Shown: one piece after another, positions 1 through 9,800 of the stretch
Numbering within the stretch: position 1 is the stretch's first letter
Layout: the number at the start of each line of letters is the position of its first letter
Source of the DNA: a virus
Reading direction: 5' to 3' (one strand)
IMG/VR virus record: IMGVR_UViG_3300023180_000266
Location: 1-30,436 of that record
DNA length: 30,436 nt
Program-made: the position numbers and the translations under genes
The notes under the pieces: generated by a model
Seen by the model: only the letters and a program-made list of their open reading frames with translations
Told to the model about the DNA's origin: nothing
Databases searched by the model: none

Positions 1-117
1 ATGATGTATCGTCCACCAGGCGAGGACGTACACTGGAATATCGTTGAATATCTAGATAGTGTAGATAAACGCTTACGTCGCTTAGAGGAAATCAATGGCA
101 TTACCGACCGGTCCTAG
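1..117 (+). CDS. Small protein or C-terminal end of an upstream baseplate-hub gene (possibly 5'-truncated)
   Basis: The first reading frame is open from base 1 to a TAG at 115-117 and encodes 38 residues with an ATG-ATG at its very start. The tail (EYLDSVDKRLRRLEE) is charged and heptad-like, so it may form a short helix or coiled coil. Because the window begins at this codon, I cannot tell whether 1 is the true start or whether this is the end of a longer gene. In T4-like cyanophages a hub protein such as gp5 often precedes the PAAR-like gene, but this fragment has no motif that proves that. The stop lies 23 bases inside the next gene, and the ribosome-binding site for that gene (GAGG, 85-88) lies within this frame, so the two are probably translationally coupled. 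Confidence 0.45.
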   Translation: MMYRPPGEDVHWNIVEYLDSVDKRLRRLEEINGITDRS

Positions 118-535
118 ACTCACGGGACCTGAGACATTAGACACATTAGGGGCAATAGGACAATGCATTTATTCAGCAGGACCTCCTATAGGGGTAGGGG
201 CATGTCATATTGCTCCTACGGTTTCTGTAGGTAAGAGGAATGTATTTGCTGTTGAGAACAGAGCATCTGAAAGTCCAGCGGTACTGTCTAATTTATTTAC
301 TGTTATCACTGGATGCCCTCCCACTGTTCCGAGGGTATTAGTACCAACACCAACGGGTAATACTGGTGGCACACCAAGTAATCCAAATGTGTTTATTGAA
401 AAGCAACCGGTTGCTATTGTATATGGAACACAAATAGCAGGATTTACTTTTAGGTCATTATTACCCGGTGTAGGTAATATTCCCGGTGTAGTAGTAGGAG
501 CATATCAAAGACCTGTAACGAGTTCTGGAAGTTAG
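95..535 (+). CDS. Probable PAAR-like baseplate spike-tip protein
   Basis: This encodes 146 residues rich in Gly, Pro, Thr and Val, with no membrane segment or signal peptide. The stretches NVFAVENRA (around residue 49) and NVFIEKQPVAIVYG (around residue 98) resemble the 'vf.nGkpvA.vG' turns of PAAR-repeat proteins such as T4 gp5.4, which sharpen the tip of the central spike. A Cys/His cluster (C24, C37, H38, C74) could bind metal, as PAAR tips do, but I cannot show this. The ATG at 95 has a good Shine-Dalgarno (GAGG, 85-88, 6-base gap). Position at the start of a baseplate cluster fits a spike-tip role. Family membership is inferred from motif and context and is not certain; a generic small virion protein is the alternative. 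Confidence 0.6.
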   Translation: MALPTGPRLTGPETLDTLGAIGQCIYSAGPPIGVGACHIAPTVSVGKRNVFAVENRASESPAVLSNLFTVITGCPPTVPRVLVPTPTGNTGGTPSNPNVFIEKQPVAIVYGTQIAGFTFRSLLPGVGNIPGVVVGAYQRPVTSSGS

Positions 536-561
536 TTGTTACTCTGAAAAGAAGGGCGCTG

Positions 562-578
562 AGGGTTGACACCCTTTT
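562..578 (+). terminator. Short terminator-like hairpin overlapping a promoter
   Basis: The arms AGGGT (562-566) and ACCCT (571-575) enclose the loop TGAC and run into TTTT (575-578). It sits 27 bases after the stop of the PAAR-like gene, where a terminator for the upstream hub transcript would be expected. The stem is only 5 bp, so termination may be weak. The hairpin contains the whole -35 box of the promoter below. Confidence 0.45.
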
Positions 579-594
579 GGATATCATGTAAAAT
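566..594 (+). promoter_or_regulatory. Sigma70-type promoter for the 48-aa protein / oxygenase unit
   Basis: A perfect TTGACA (566-571) is separated by 17 bases from TAAAAT (589-594), giving near-consensus -35 and -10 boxes with ideal spacing. Transcription would start near 601, about 17 bases before the ATG at 618. This looks like a host-sigma (early-type) promoter rather than the T4-like late octamer seen elsewhere in the window, so these small genes may be expressed earlier than the baseplate genes around them. Confidence 0.7.
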
Positions 595-617
595 ACTAAG
601 GTAATTGAGGAAAGATT

Positions 618-764
618 ATGGCAAAACGACCTTCATTGACTGGAGCACAAAAAATCGAGTCTAAGCCGAAAAAGACTCGTCAAGGATGTGGACAGCACAC
701 CAAATATGCTGCTACGAGTCGTAACAATGCTCGTAAGCGTTATCGTGGACAAGGACGTGGCTGA
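618..764 (+). CDS. Tiny Arg/Lys-rich basic protein (48 aa), conserved in T4-like cyanophages
   Basis: The ATG at 618 follows a strong ribosome-binding site (GAGGAAAG, 607-614) and a near-consensus promoter; translation ends at TGA 762-764. The product has about 14 Lys/Arg in 48 residues, a Gly-Cys-Gly-Gln-His stretch (GCGQHTKYAATSRNNARK) and the C-terminus RKRYRGQGRG. It matches my recollection of a small conserved cyanophage protein of unknown function. The charge suggests nucleic-acid or ribosome binding, but that is only inference. It overlaps the possible upstream starts of the following oxygenase gene, so the two are probably coupled. It is short enough to be dropped by length filters. 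Confidence 0.8.
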   Translation: MAKRPSLTGAQKIESKPKKTRQGCGQHTKYAATSRNNARKRYRGQGRG

Positions 765-1365
765 TTTTAACCATTTAAAAGATTTTATCTTTTATGGTCC
801 CGTGCTAACTGATAGAGAAATTCAGTATCTCTATCAGAAAGCATTTGATGTTCAAACCAAACGTCAACAGGAAGGATGGTGTAATCGTAATTATGTCTTT
901 CTATATGAGAAAGGTATGACTGCTTCTAATGAAGTTCCTATTCTTCCTACAGACGAAAATCCATATTATAGGAAAATCATGAATGCTTATATGGCATTCC
1001 TTCCGGAAGAGTTTACTGATAGAGAACTATATCTTTCGGAAGATAGTCCTACATTTAGGGTAAGTACAAAAATTGCTTTGTATAAACCGGGTGATCATAT
1101 GGATTGGCATGCAGATGTACAACCAACAGCAATTCAACGTCCGGGTAAATATTCGGCAGCATTAGGTGGCAGACGAATTATTTCATCAATCACTTATTTG
1201 AATGATAATTTCGAAGGAGGTCATACTGTATTCCGATGTGGAGTTGATATTATACCCAAAAAAGGTTGGAGCGTAATTTTCCCTTCGGATTGGGCATGGA
1301 GGCATAAAGGAGAACCTGTTACGAAAGGTATAAAGAAAATTACCGTTCAACATATACACAGTTAA
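757..1365 (+). CDS. 2OG-Fe(II) oxygenase (PKHD-type prolyl hydroxylase-like)
   Basis: The product is a soluble, single-domain double-stranded beta-helix dioxygenase expected to use 2-oxoglutarate, O2 and Fe(II) to hydroxylate a substrate, possibly a protein. The metal triad is visible: His-x-Asp in DWHADV (His codon at 1108) and the distal His in WRHKGEPVTKG (His codon at 1303). The family core SSITYLNDNFEGGHTVF lies between them. A Lys in GIKK stands where the 2OG-binding Arg/Lys is expected. The start is uncertain. The frame is open from a GTG at 688, with further candidates at 706 (ATG), 727 (ATG), 745 (GTG) and 757 (GTG). I chose 757 because it overlaps the preceding stop by only 8 bases (GTGGCTGA) and the protein then begins just before the conserved region. 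Cyanophages commonly carry such oxygenases; the substrate is unknown. Confidence 0.88.
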   Translation: MADFNHLKDFIFYGPVLTDREIQYLYQKAFDVQTKRQQEGWCNRNYVFLYEKGMTASNEVPILPTDENPYYRKIMNAYMAFLPEEFTDRELYLSEDSPTFRVSTKIALYKPGDHMDWHADVQPTAIQRPGKYSAALGGRRIISSITYLNDNFEGGHTVFRCGVDIIPKKGWSVIFPSDWAWRHKGEPVTKGIKKITVQHIHS

Positions 1366-1400
1366 ATAATAATGTAGGGATAGAAACCCCTTTAAAAGTT

Positions 1401-1426
1401 CTGTTTTCACATTTACGTAAAAACAG
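1401..1426 (+). repeat. Inverted repeat directly abutting the start codon at 1427
   Basis: CTGTTTT (1401-1407) pairs with AAAACAG (1420-1426) across a 12-base gap, and a second palindrome, TTTACGTAAA (1412-1421), lies inside and partly overlaps one arm. The right arm ends exactly at the base before the ATG of the 60-aa gene. It may be a hairpin that affects translation, a protein-binding site, or chance in AT-rich DNA. Confidence 0.4.
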
Positions 1427-1609
1427 ATGGCAAACACACCAGTAGATAAAAGTAAAGATTTTATTGAATCGGGGATGACCCTGATTACTGATCCGGCATC
1501 AGATCGTTACCTAAAAAGAATAAAGAAAAACACTCCACCTGTGGATAGACTATCTAGACCATGTGGAGGCAAGAATGGGTTTGATGACTATGTAGAATGG
1601 TGGAACTAA
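1427..1609 (+). CDS. Small hypothetical protein (60 aa)
   Basis: The ATG at 1427 opens a 60-codon frame between the oxygenase gene and gp25. The product is hydrophilic and starts MANTPVDKSKDF. It has a basic middle (RYLKRIKKN), a PCGGKNG turn and an aromatic acidic C-terminus (DDYVEWWN). I recognise no domain. No Shine-Dalgarno is visible; the inverted repeat at 1401-1426 occupies the place where one would be. It is followed after only three bases by the late promoter for gp25, so it is the last gene of the upstream unit. The frame fits the space between neighbours well and lacks a competing ORF, which supports it as a real gene. Confidence 0.65.
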   Translation: MANTPVDKSKDFIESGMTLITDPASDRYLKRIKKNTPPVDRLSRPCGGKNGFDDYVEWWN

Positions 1610-1612
1610 CCC

Positions 1613-1620
1613 GATAAATA
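1613..1620 (+). promoter_or_regulatory. T4-like late promoter upstream of gp25
   Basis: GATAAATA matches the NATAAATA late-promoter octamer described for T4-like cyanophages (T4 itself uses TATAAATA). It lies 26 bases before the gp25 ATG, so transcription would start just upstream of the gene and drive gp25, gp6 and the giant gp7-position gene. No terminator was seen between these genes. Confidence 0.65.
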
Positions 1621-1646
1621 AATGAAGGCAGTCTCTGTTTGTTTGT

Positions 1647-2039
1647 ATGCCAGAAGTCAGGTCTTTTAAAGACTTTAGTTTAACTTTTAAGAAACATCCA
1701 ATCACTGACGACCTTCAAGTGGTTAAAGATGAAAATGCGATAAAACAATCCGTTCGTTCTTTGTTGTTAACCAACAAGGGCGAGCGGTTGTTTAATAGTA
1801 ATATTGGTACGAGATTAAGAGAACTTTTGTTTGAACCACTAGATTATGCTAGTTCTAATACTATTCAAGAAGAAATCTTTAGTGTCCTACAAGAATACGA
1901 ACCACGAATTAGCGTTAGAAGAATCGATGTAGATCCAAACGTGTTTGAAGATGGTTATGACGTTGATTTAGAATATGTTATCTTAGGGCAATCTAAAATA
2001 TTCACAGCAGACTATTTTTTATCAAGGACTAGTACATAA
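1647..2039 (+). CDS. gp25: Baseplate wedge subunit gp25
   Basis: This encodes 130 residues, close to the 132 of T4 gp25, a small wedge component with a lysozyme-inhibitor-like fold found in contractile tails (the GPW/gp25 family). The family core is clear: an N-terminal LTFKKHPITDDL strand pair, DENAIKQSVRSLLLTNKGERLF with the usual 'LL.T..GER.f....G', then GTRLRELLFEPLD and a C-terminal RISVRRIDVDP segment. In the assembled wedge gp25 binds gp6 and templates the first sheath ring. The ATG at 1647 has no obvious Shine-Dalgarno, but it is the only start consistent with the family length. gp6 begins two bases after its stop, indicating co-translation in one operon. Confidence 0.95.
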   Translation: MPEVRSFKDFSLTFKKHPITDDLQVVKDENAIKQSVRSLLLTNKGERLFNSNIGTRLRELLFEPLDYASSNTIQEEIFSVLQEYEPRISVRRIDVDPNVFEDGYDVDLEYVILGQSKIFTADYFLSRTST

Positions 2040-2041
2040 AA

Positions 2042-3844
2042 ATGCCTTCTTACGTTCAGTTAGCAAACTTAGACTTTGCTGATATCAAAACAGCTTTAAA
2101 AGATTACTTAAGGGCACAATCAGATTTCACTGATTATGACTTTGAGGGATCTGCTATTAATATATTGTTGGATGTGTTGGCATATAACACATACTACACA
2201 GCATTCAACACCAATATGGTGACGAATGAATTATTCCTTGATTCGGCAACACTAAGAGAAAATGTTATTAGTATTGCGAAGACGATTGGATATAGACCCA
2301 GATCTAGAACAGCACCTGTAGCGAATATTAGTTTTGCTGTTACTTTCCCTGGAACTGCTCCCAGCACGATTGTTTTAAAGAAAGGGACCGGTTTCAATAC
2401 AGTTTTTGATGATAGTTTATATCAATATGTTGTAGTAGATGATATTAGTGTTCCTGTAGCTAGTAACTTTGCTAGTTTTACAAATATTCCTATCTATGAA
2501 GGAAGGATCATCAAGAACAGTTTTACTGTAGATGTAACAGAAAGAACTCAAAGATTTTTAATTGATAACTCCAGAGTAGATACTAGCACGATTAGAGTTC
2601 GTGTATTTGATTCTGCTCTTTCTACTTCTTACAAAGATTACGAATATTCAACTAATATTTTAAACGCTACTTCTCAGTCGAACGTTTTCTTCATCGAAGA
2701 AATAGAAGACGAACGTTACGAAGTCTTCTTTGGTGATGGTGTACTAGGAACAAAACTAGAAGATGGTAATGTTGTAGAGATTACTTATCTTGTTACCAAC
2801 GGTCCTGATACTAATGGCGCAAAGACGTTTACATTTTCCGGCATCTTAGCAGATGTAAACGACAATACAAATTATCCATTCACCACAACAATCAGTGGCG
2901 CTGTTGCTTCTAATGGCGGTGAGTTGATGGAGAGTATTGACTCTATCAAATTTAACGCTCCTAAGTATTTCGGAACTCAAGATAGAGCAGTAACAGCACA
3001 AGATTATGCTGCTATCATCACAGGAAGAAATATCTATCCATCTGTTGCTGATATTATTGTTTATGGTGGAGAAGAAGAGGTTAACCCCGAGTATGGTGTA
3101 GTTAAGATTGTTATCAAACCAGAGAATGCTGATTTACTTTCTTCCTTTACAAAGCAACAAATTGTAGAGAAGCTAAAACCATATATGGTTGCCTCGGTAA
3201 CTCCTGTGATTATTGACCCCTCCATTTTATATGTAGAATTGACCTCTAGCGTCTACTACAACAGGTCTATTACCACTGCCAGGGGTGAAGACATCAAAAA
3301 GTCTGTAATTGCTGCTGTGAGCGATTATAGCAAGCAATCAGACACAGAAAAATTCAATGGTAAATTCCGATACAGTAAATTTGTTTCTGTAATTGACAGG
3401 GCAGATAGAGCAATTACATCGAATGAAACCATGGTAACCATGAGGAAAGACTTCTTTCCTAACTTGAATAGTAAATCATATTATGAAATTTGCTATCAAA
3501 ATAAATTTGCTGATTATTGTGGAGAGCCAATCGTAAGATCAACTAACTTTAGAGTTAGTGAATATCCCACTATTGATGTAGCATTCGAAGATAACGATGG
3601 CGTAATCTCCCTATATACTACAGGGACTTTTGGAGAAAAAATTGTCCTTAGAGACTCGATTGGGAAAGTCGATTATGAAAAGGGTGAAGTTATGATTGAC
3701 AACCTCACCATTATCAAAGGATCTTTTGCTAATAATAAAATTGAAGTAAGAGTCACCCCATATAATAATGATTTGAACGCTTTACGTAATGTTTATCTAG
3801 ACGTTGATATTACAAACAGTAAGTTTACTACATATTCCGAGTAA
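2042..3844 (+). CDS. gp6: Baseplate wedge subunit gp6
   Basis: This encodes 600 residues (T4 gp6 is 660), the wedge protein whose dimers form the inner baseplate ring and hold gp7 and gp25 (J-like baseplate family). The N-terminal helical region is diagnostic: LDFADIKTALKDYLRAQ, followed by YDFEGSAINILLDVLAYNT and a Thr/Asn-rich helix with NELFLDSATLRENV. Then comes the GYRPRSRTAP turn seen in gp6 proteins. Middle signatures include YEVFFGDGVLG near residue 230, and AVTAQDYAAIITGR near residue 318, typical of J-like proteins. The C-terminal part is beta-rich. The ATG at 2042 has a weak AAGGA 13 bases upstream and lies 2 bases after the gp25 stop. The giant next gene starts 6 bases after this stop. 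Confidence 0.95.
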   Translation: MPSYVQLANLDFADIKTALKDYLRAQSDFTDYDFEGSAINILLDVLAYNTYYTAFNTNMVTNELFLDSATLRENVISIAKTIGYRPRSRTAPVANISFAVTFPGTAPSTIVLKKGTGFNTVFDDSLYQYVVVDDISVPVASNFASFTNIPIYEGRIIKNSFTVDVTERTQRFLIDNSRVDTSTIRVRVFDSALSTSYKDYEYSTNILNATSQSNVFFIEEIEDERYEVFFGDGVLGTKLEDGNVVEITYLVTNGPDTNGAKTFTFSGILADVNDNTNYPFTTTISGAVASNGGELMESIDSIKFNAPKYFGTQDRAVTAQDYAAIITGRNIYPSVADIIVYGGEEEVNPEYGVVKIVIKPENADLLSSFTKQQIVEKLKPYMVASVTPVIIDPSILYVELTSSVYYNRSITTARGEDIKKSVIAAVSDYSKQSDTEKFNGKFRYSKFVSVIDRADRAITSNETMVTMRKDFFPNLNSKSYYEICYQNKFADYCGEPIVRSTNFRVSEYPTIDVAFEDNDGVISLYTTGTFGEKIVLRDSIGKVDYEKGEVMIDNLTIIKGSFANNKIEVRVTPYNNDLNALRNVYLDVDITNSKFTTYSE

Positions 3845-3850
3845 TCGTAA

Positions 3851-6800
3851 ATGGCTGCTAAGACAAGAAATATTTCTACATTAATTGAGAGCCAATTACC
3901 GGCGTTCATTATAGAAGACTATGAGCAGTTTAAGACGTTCATAGAAAAATACTATGAACACCAGGAATTACGTGGAAACCCTTTAGACATTATCCACAAT
4001 ATTACTAGTTATCGTAATATTGATTATTATACAAATAACCTTCTTAAGGGAAAATCTTCTCTTACGACATCTCTTAATGCAAACCAGACTACAATTACTG
4101 TTGAGGATGCCACTTCTTTCCCAGAGAAGAACGGATACATTAAAATTAATGATGAGGTATGTTTCTATAAGGAAAGAACCTCAACACAGTTTCTAGAGGT
4201 TTCTAGAGGTGTTAGCGGGACGATTACACTAGGAGACTTATACAATAAAAGTAGCTTTGTTACTACCGAAGCAGAATCACATAAGGTAGATAGCGAAGTT
4301 TTAAATATCAGTGATCTATTCTTATATGCCTTTGTAAGAAATTTCGAAAACGAATATCTAGGTGCTTTCCCAGAAAAGTATTTGAAAGGAGAGGTTGATA
4401 AAGCAACCCTCATCAAAAATATCAGTGATTTTTATAGAGCAAAAGGAACTGATAGATCTATTAGATTTATTTTTGCCACCTTAATTTCTAAAGAATCTGA
4501 CGAAGAAGTAACGGTAGCATATCCAAAAGAAAAGACATTAAAGGCATCTGTATCCGATTATTCATTCACTACACGAATTTTAGTTAGTGTAATTTCTGGA
4601 GACCCAACAACTTTAATCGGAAGCGAAATCTCACAAGAAAATGCCAGTGCTATTGTTGATAATGTAATTAGAGTTAATGATGGATGGGAATTGATTCTAG
4701 CACCAGATACTATTGTTGGAACGTTCCAGACTTCAATTCAAACAGAACTAAGAAAATCAGTTACTCCGTCGTTATCTGGTGGGGATAGAGTTACTGTATT
4801 CTCTACTTCTGGATATCCACTAAAAGGAGATCTTTTAATTGGTGGATCTGTCTTTTCGTATAATGGCAAGAATGTAAACCAGTTCTTTATCACAAAGAGA
4901 GAATCTTCTAATACCATCTTCCCAGTTAACACTAAAGTTTTTAGATATGTAGAGACAAAGGGCAAAGATGTAGTATTTTATGTTAATGGTGTTATTGAAG
5001 ACGTTCAACCATCCAATCCAAAACCATATGCTAAGACAGGGGACATTTTACAAGTCAACAATGGAGGATTCCAAACAAATTCTCCAGTTATTTACAATTC
5101 TGATAAAGAAGTCAGATGGTTAATTAACACGGCATACAGCGAACCAAATAGTGTTTACGCTAACGTAAATATTCCTGGCTCTATTGCTGATGTATCTGCT
5201 GTATACTCGGACGATCAATATTTCTATATTTGCTCTTCTTCTTTCCCAAGTGCCCAAGAATTTGGATCTGTTAACTTTACACAGAATTTAAAAGATCAAC
5301 AACTTCTAAAGTTAATTAGAAAAGAACCAATTACTACTACAGAAGTCTACAATACAGGTACTAGAGATGTAGGTATCTTGGTTGATGGAACTCCTGTATT
5401 AAGTAACAAATCAAAAGATCAAGTAGTTAGAGGTCCTATTGAAGAAGTTACTGTAACAAACAGAGGAAATGGTTATGTTGTTCCTCCTGTTGTTTTAGTT
5501 AACGAGCAACCAGATAAAGTATTTGCTGTTTTGTCAGGACAAACTGTATCTAGATTTAGAATCGATGATGATTCTGTATACGATGCCGATCCTACTATCA
5601 GAATTACCAGTGGCGAAGGAGCTGTTCTATCTCCTGTAATCACTAACGGAGCAGTAACGAGTATTAAGATTGACAATCCTGGTAAATACTATGTTTCTCC
5701 ACCTACTATTATCATCACCGATTTATCTGGTAGGGGTGGATTTGCTCAATATGAAGCAATTATCTCCAACGGAGAAATTATCGATTTTACAAAAATTAGT
5801 GGTGGTAAATTGTATAATCCAGAACTTACAGCAGTTATTGCTGTTCCTGTTGGATCTGGTGCCACAGCAACATCTAGAGCAAAGAGGTGGAATAGAAACA
5901 AGTATGCTCAGTACAACCAACTACTAGATACAAACAATTCTTATGTCTATGAATCTTCTTTTGAAGCAAATAGCTTTGGATATGGGGTAATCGCCAACCC
6001 CGTAGTATTGAGAAGAAGACTTCAGGATAGCATTACTGCTCTTTATGAAGAAACATCAGTTCTTGATCACTCCCCAATCTTAGGTTATGCTTATGATGGT
6101 AATCCTATTTACGGTCCATATGGATACACAGATCCTTTAGATTCTAATAGTATTATCACCAGAATGGTTTCTGGCTATAGTATTAATTCAAGTAGACCAG
6201 ATGGTCCATCTACAATTACAGATGCTCTTGGTAGTTTTGTGGAAGACTACACTTGGAATCCATCAGTAAACAGTGAAAAAACACAATTAGACGCTAACAA
6301 TGGTAGATTTTGTGTTACTCCAGATTATCCAGAAGGAACATATGCCTATTTCTTAACTATTGATGCTAATAACAATCCAGTATTCCCATATGTTTTAGGA
6401 GCAAACTTCTATTCTCTTCCTGTAGATTCAAACTATACTTCTCCTATTAGACAAAGAGATTTACCACTTTCTGTAAAGAGACTAGAGACAGGTGATTATG
6501 TTAGTTCTGGATCTGGATTCCGAGCATATGTAGGAGATGTTACCAGAGGTTCTGTTCAATCTGCTAGGGTCTTAGGATCACAGTCTTCTATTTTTTCTGT
6601 TGGATCTGAGATCCTAACAGAAAACAGATCTGTATCTGGAATTGTAGATTCTTTAAAAGGAAAAGAAGTAGTTTCTATAGAATCCAAAGAAACCAAGGCG
6701 GTAAGAATCAAAACAACTAATACAGCTTATGTATTTGCTGGTGATACTTTATCACAGGCATCTACAGGTGCTTTTGGTGAAATCATTAAAGATGTTCTTG

Positions 6801-9800
6801 GTTCTAATGATATCGTAGTTAGGAATGTAACGGGATCTTTTGATTTAGAAAATCCTGTAGAGTCTGATGTTCTAGTTCAAAGACTTCTAGTTAATAATCC
6901 TAGCAATTATACTCTTGGGGCTACATTAAGTTTACAAGATACTGAAACTGAATCTATTGTTGCAACCGGCGAAGTATTGGAAGGGGTGTCCGGACAAAAT
7001 ACTATTATTATCAAGGTTTTGAGTGGAGTATGGGAAGTAAACTCCAATTATTTTGTAAAGAGTTCTGCTTTACAGGATACTTCTAGGTCGGCACTTGTTA
7101 GCATCCAAAATTTAAGTTCTGGTCTTGTACCATTTGAAATTAATGATAAAATCGCTATTCTAGAAACAAGTGAAGATCATGGTATTTCTGTAGATGATTT
7201 TGTTACCGTTGATATTGATCCAGACGAAACAACAACAGAAACTACTTATTTTGTAAGAAAAAAATTATATCAGGACATCGAAGCAAGACCACTATCACAT
7301 AATTCTAGAATTGTTGACACTGGAATTGGTAGTGGAGATATTTTATCTACTGGTGTTTCTTACACAGTAGGAACTTATTTTGATGTAGAGCTGGTATTCC
7401 AAGATGCCACTCAAGCAAGAGAAGGTATTGGATTATCTGGTGATCCAGGTAATGCCAGAGCGACTATTGTTGTTACCGAGATAAATTCTGGTTTTGGTTA
7501 TGTATCTTCTGTTACTATTACTAACAAGGGATTCGGATACAGACCTCAAGATATTATTACTTTTGTTCAGGGCTTTCCAATCGGTAATATTGACCCAACT
7601 AATCCTCAAAGATTTGCCTTTGCTGTTGATCATGTTGGATTTGCCGAAACTAATGATCGTCTATTTTTAAGTACGGTAAGTAATCTCTCTATTGGTGATT
7701 TTATAAAGATTGGATCAGAAATTGTAGAAATTAGTTCTGTAGATGTTCCTTCTGCTAGTGTAAGAGTCATTAGAGGAAGCAAGGGAACTATTCCAATCAA
7801 TCACTTTGATGGCAATTCGGTAGAAGGCGAAGAGATTCCATTTAGATTAACCCTTGGATCACAACCCTTAGATTCTGGTCCCAGTCAACCAATTATTACA
7901 GAGTTTGATCCAAAAACAAACAAAATCAAAATTTCTTATGATTATGGAGATTCTCTAAACACAATTACAAGAATTTCGGGAGGAACTGTATTTTTTGACG
8001 AAAGTTCTCCAAGAAAAACAGTAGCGTTAAGAAACGTAGGAGAAGTTGCTAACAAGCTAGAGTTATCTAAAGGAGATCAAAATAACTTTACTGTAAATCC
8101 AACTATTGATTTACAGAAGTATTACACATACAAGTTTGATGTAAGTCATTTTTCAATGGCAAATACGTTCTTGGATATTTCCCCAAGCATTAACTACAAT
8201 ATTTTAGTAGACGGAAAAGAAATTTCCGGAACTCCAGGACTTGCTGGATCTTTCGTAAAAGTAAAATTTGGGTATAAGTTAGATCTAGGTGGAGATCTAG
8301 AAAGAATCTTGTTAAGGTATGACACATATTACTATTTTATCAAAGCATTTGGTGTTGATACTGAACAAGCTGCTATTAATGTAATAAATGACCCTCTAAC
8401 TGGTAAGAAGAGAGTAACTTACGTAAGTAATGATAAAATTGTATATGATTTAGATTCAGAACCTGAGTATGATGGGTCTGGTGATATTAGATATACCACA
8501 TCTTCTTTGGGAGCGGTTGGATTTATTAATTCTGTTGCTATTACCAGCAGCAGAAATGATTTATCTAATCTCCCAGGTGTTGTAGGTGTTTTCCCATCTC
8601 CAGATAACACTCCTGAATTGGAAATTATTATTAGAGATGGATCTATCTTAAGAATTAATGTTCTTGATGGTGGCAATGGATTTGTTGATCCTAAAGTTGT
8701 ATTGGAAGGAAATGGTACTGGTGCCGAAATCAAACCATTATTTGCTGCCGGAAAACTAATCTCTATTGCTGTTCGTTCCGGAGGTTCCGGATACACAGAA
8801 GCTAACATCAGTGTTGTTGAAAGTTCAACTAGAGTATTTCTAGAGTCTAACAATATTGGTACTCCAAAAAATGTTACGATATTTAATTATGGAGTAGGAT
8901 TTACTAAAGATTTTACAACAACTCCAGAAATTACTAGTAATACTGTTTTAGTTCTAGATTATGAAACAACTTTTGTCCCTGGTGATGTGGTTATACAACC
9001 AGATACAGGAGCAAGAGCTAATGTTGTATTTGGACAGTGGAAATCTGGATCGAGTCTGTTAAAGGTAAAAGATGTAGAAGGATCTTTTGAAATTGGTAAA
9101 TCTATTAAATCTATTAGAAATGCCACCACTGCTATTGTAAAAGATGTATTAGTGACAAGATTTGTAGAGAATGTTGGTTCTCTTTCTTCTAGAGGTGTAT
9201 TTACTAGTGAAAGAGGAAAAATTGGTGTATCTGAACAAAAACTATTAGATTCTTTCTACTACCAAGATTATTCTTACGAAATTAAATCTAGAACCACTAT
9301 CGATCAGTGGCGTGATCTAATCAAGGAAACTACTCACCCAGCTGGTTTTGAAGTGTTTGGTGTACTTCAAGCATTTGTAAAACCAGAAACGGATATGCCT
9401 ATTTCTGGTAGGTCTGGTGGTGTCAAGAGAATAGTTAAGGCAACAGTAGAGAATATTTCTACCCTCTCTACAACAACCAAACTTAATCTATCTATTGCTA
9501 AGTTTGCCACCTTCAATGAAGTTGTTGGTGTGGGTGGAATTAATGTTGATGATGTTGATGTATCAGCAACTGACTTCAAAAACTTTAATTTAGTTCCTGG
9601 TTTTGACGGGGTATTAGATCAAGATACTCTCAAGAGAATTGGAACTACTACATTCTCTATTCGTGGAGATAACGGAAATACTTTTGCTCCGTTTAGCGAT
9701 GAGCAATTACTAGTTTCTCTCGATGGCATTATTCAGGAGCCAGGGGTAGCATATACAGTTGTTGGTACTGAAATTGAATTTGCCCAAGCACCTTTTGGTC

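Noticed and set aside
1361-1368. GTTAAATA as another late promoter
   Set aside because: It differs from NATAAATA at a core position and overlaps the oxygenase stop codon; a better octamer lies at 1613-1620.
1621-1668. 15-codon ORF starting right after the late promoter
   Set aside because: Overlaps the start of gp25 out of frame, no ribosome-binding site, and too short to support.
4191-4210. Perfect 10-bp tandem duplication TTCTAGAGGT
   Set aside because: It lies within the conserved LEVSRGVSG motif and arises from common codons (TCT AGA); not a multiple of three and no sign of a mobile or regulatory element.
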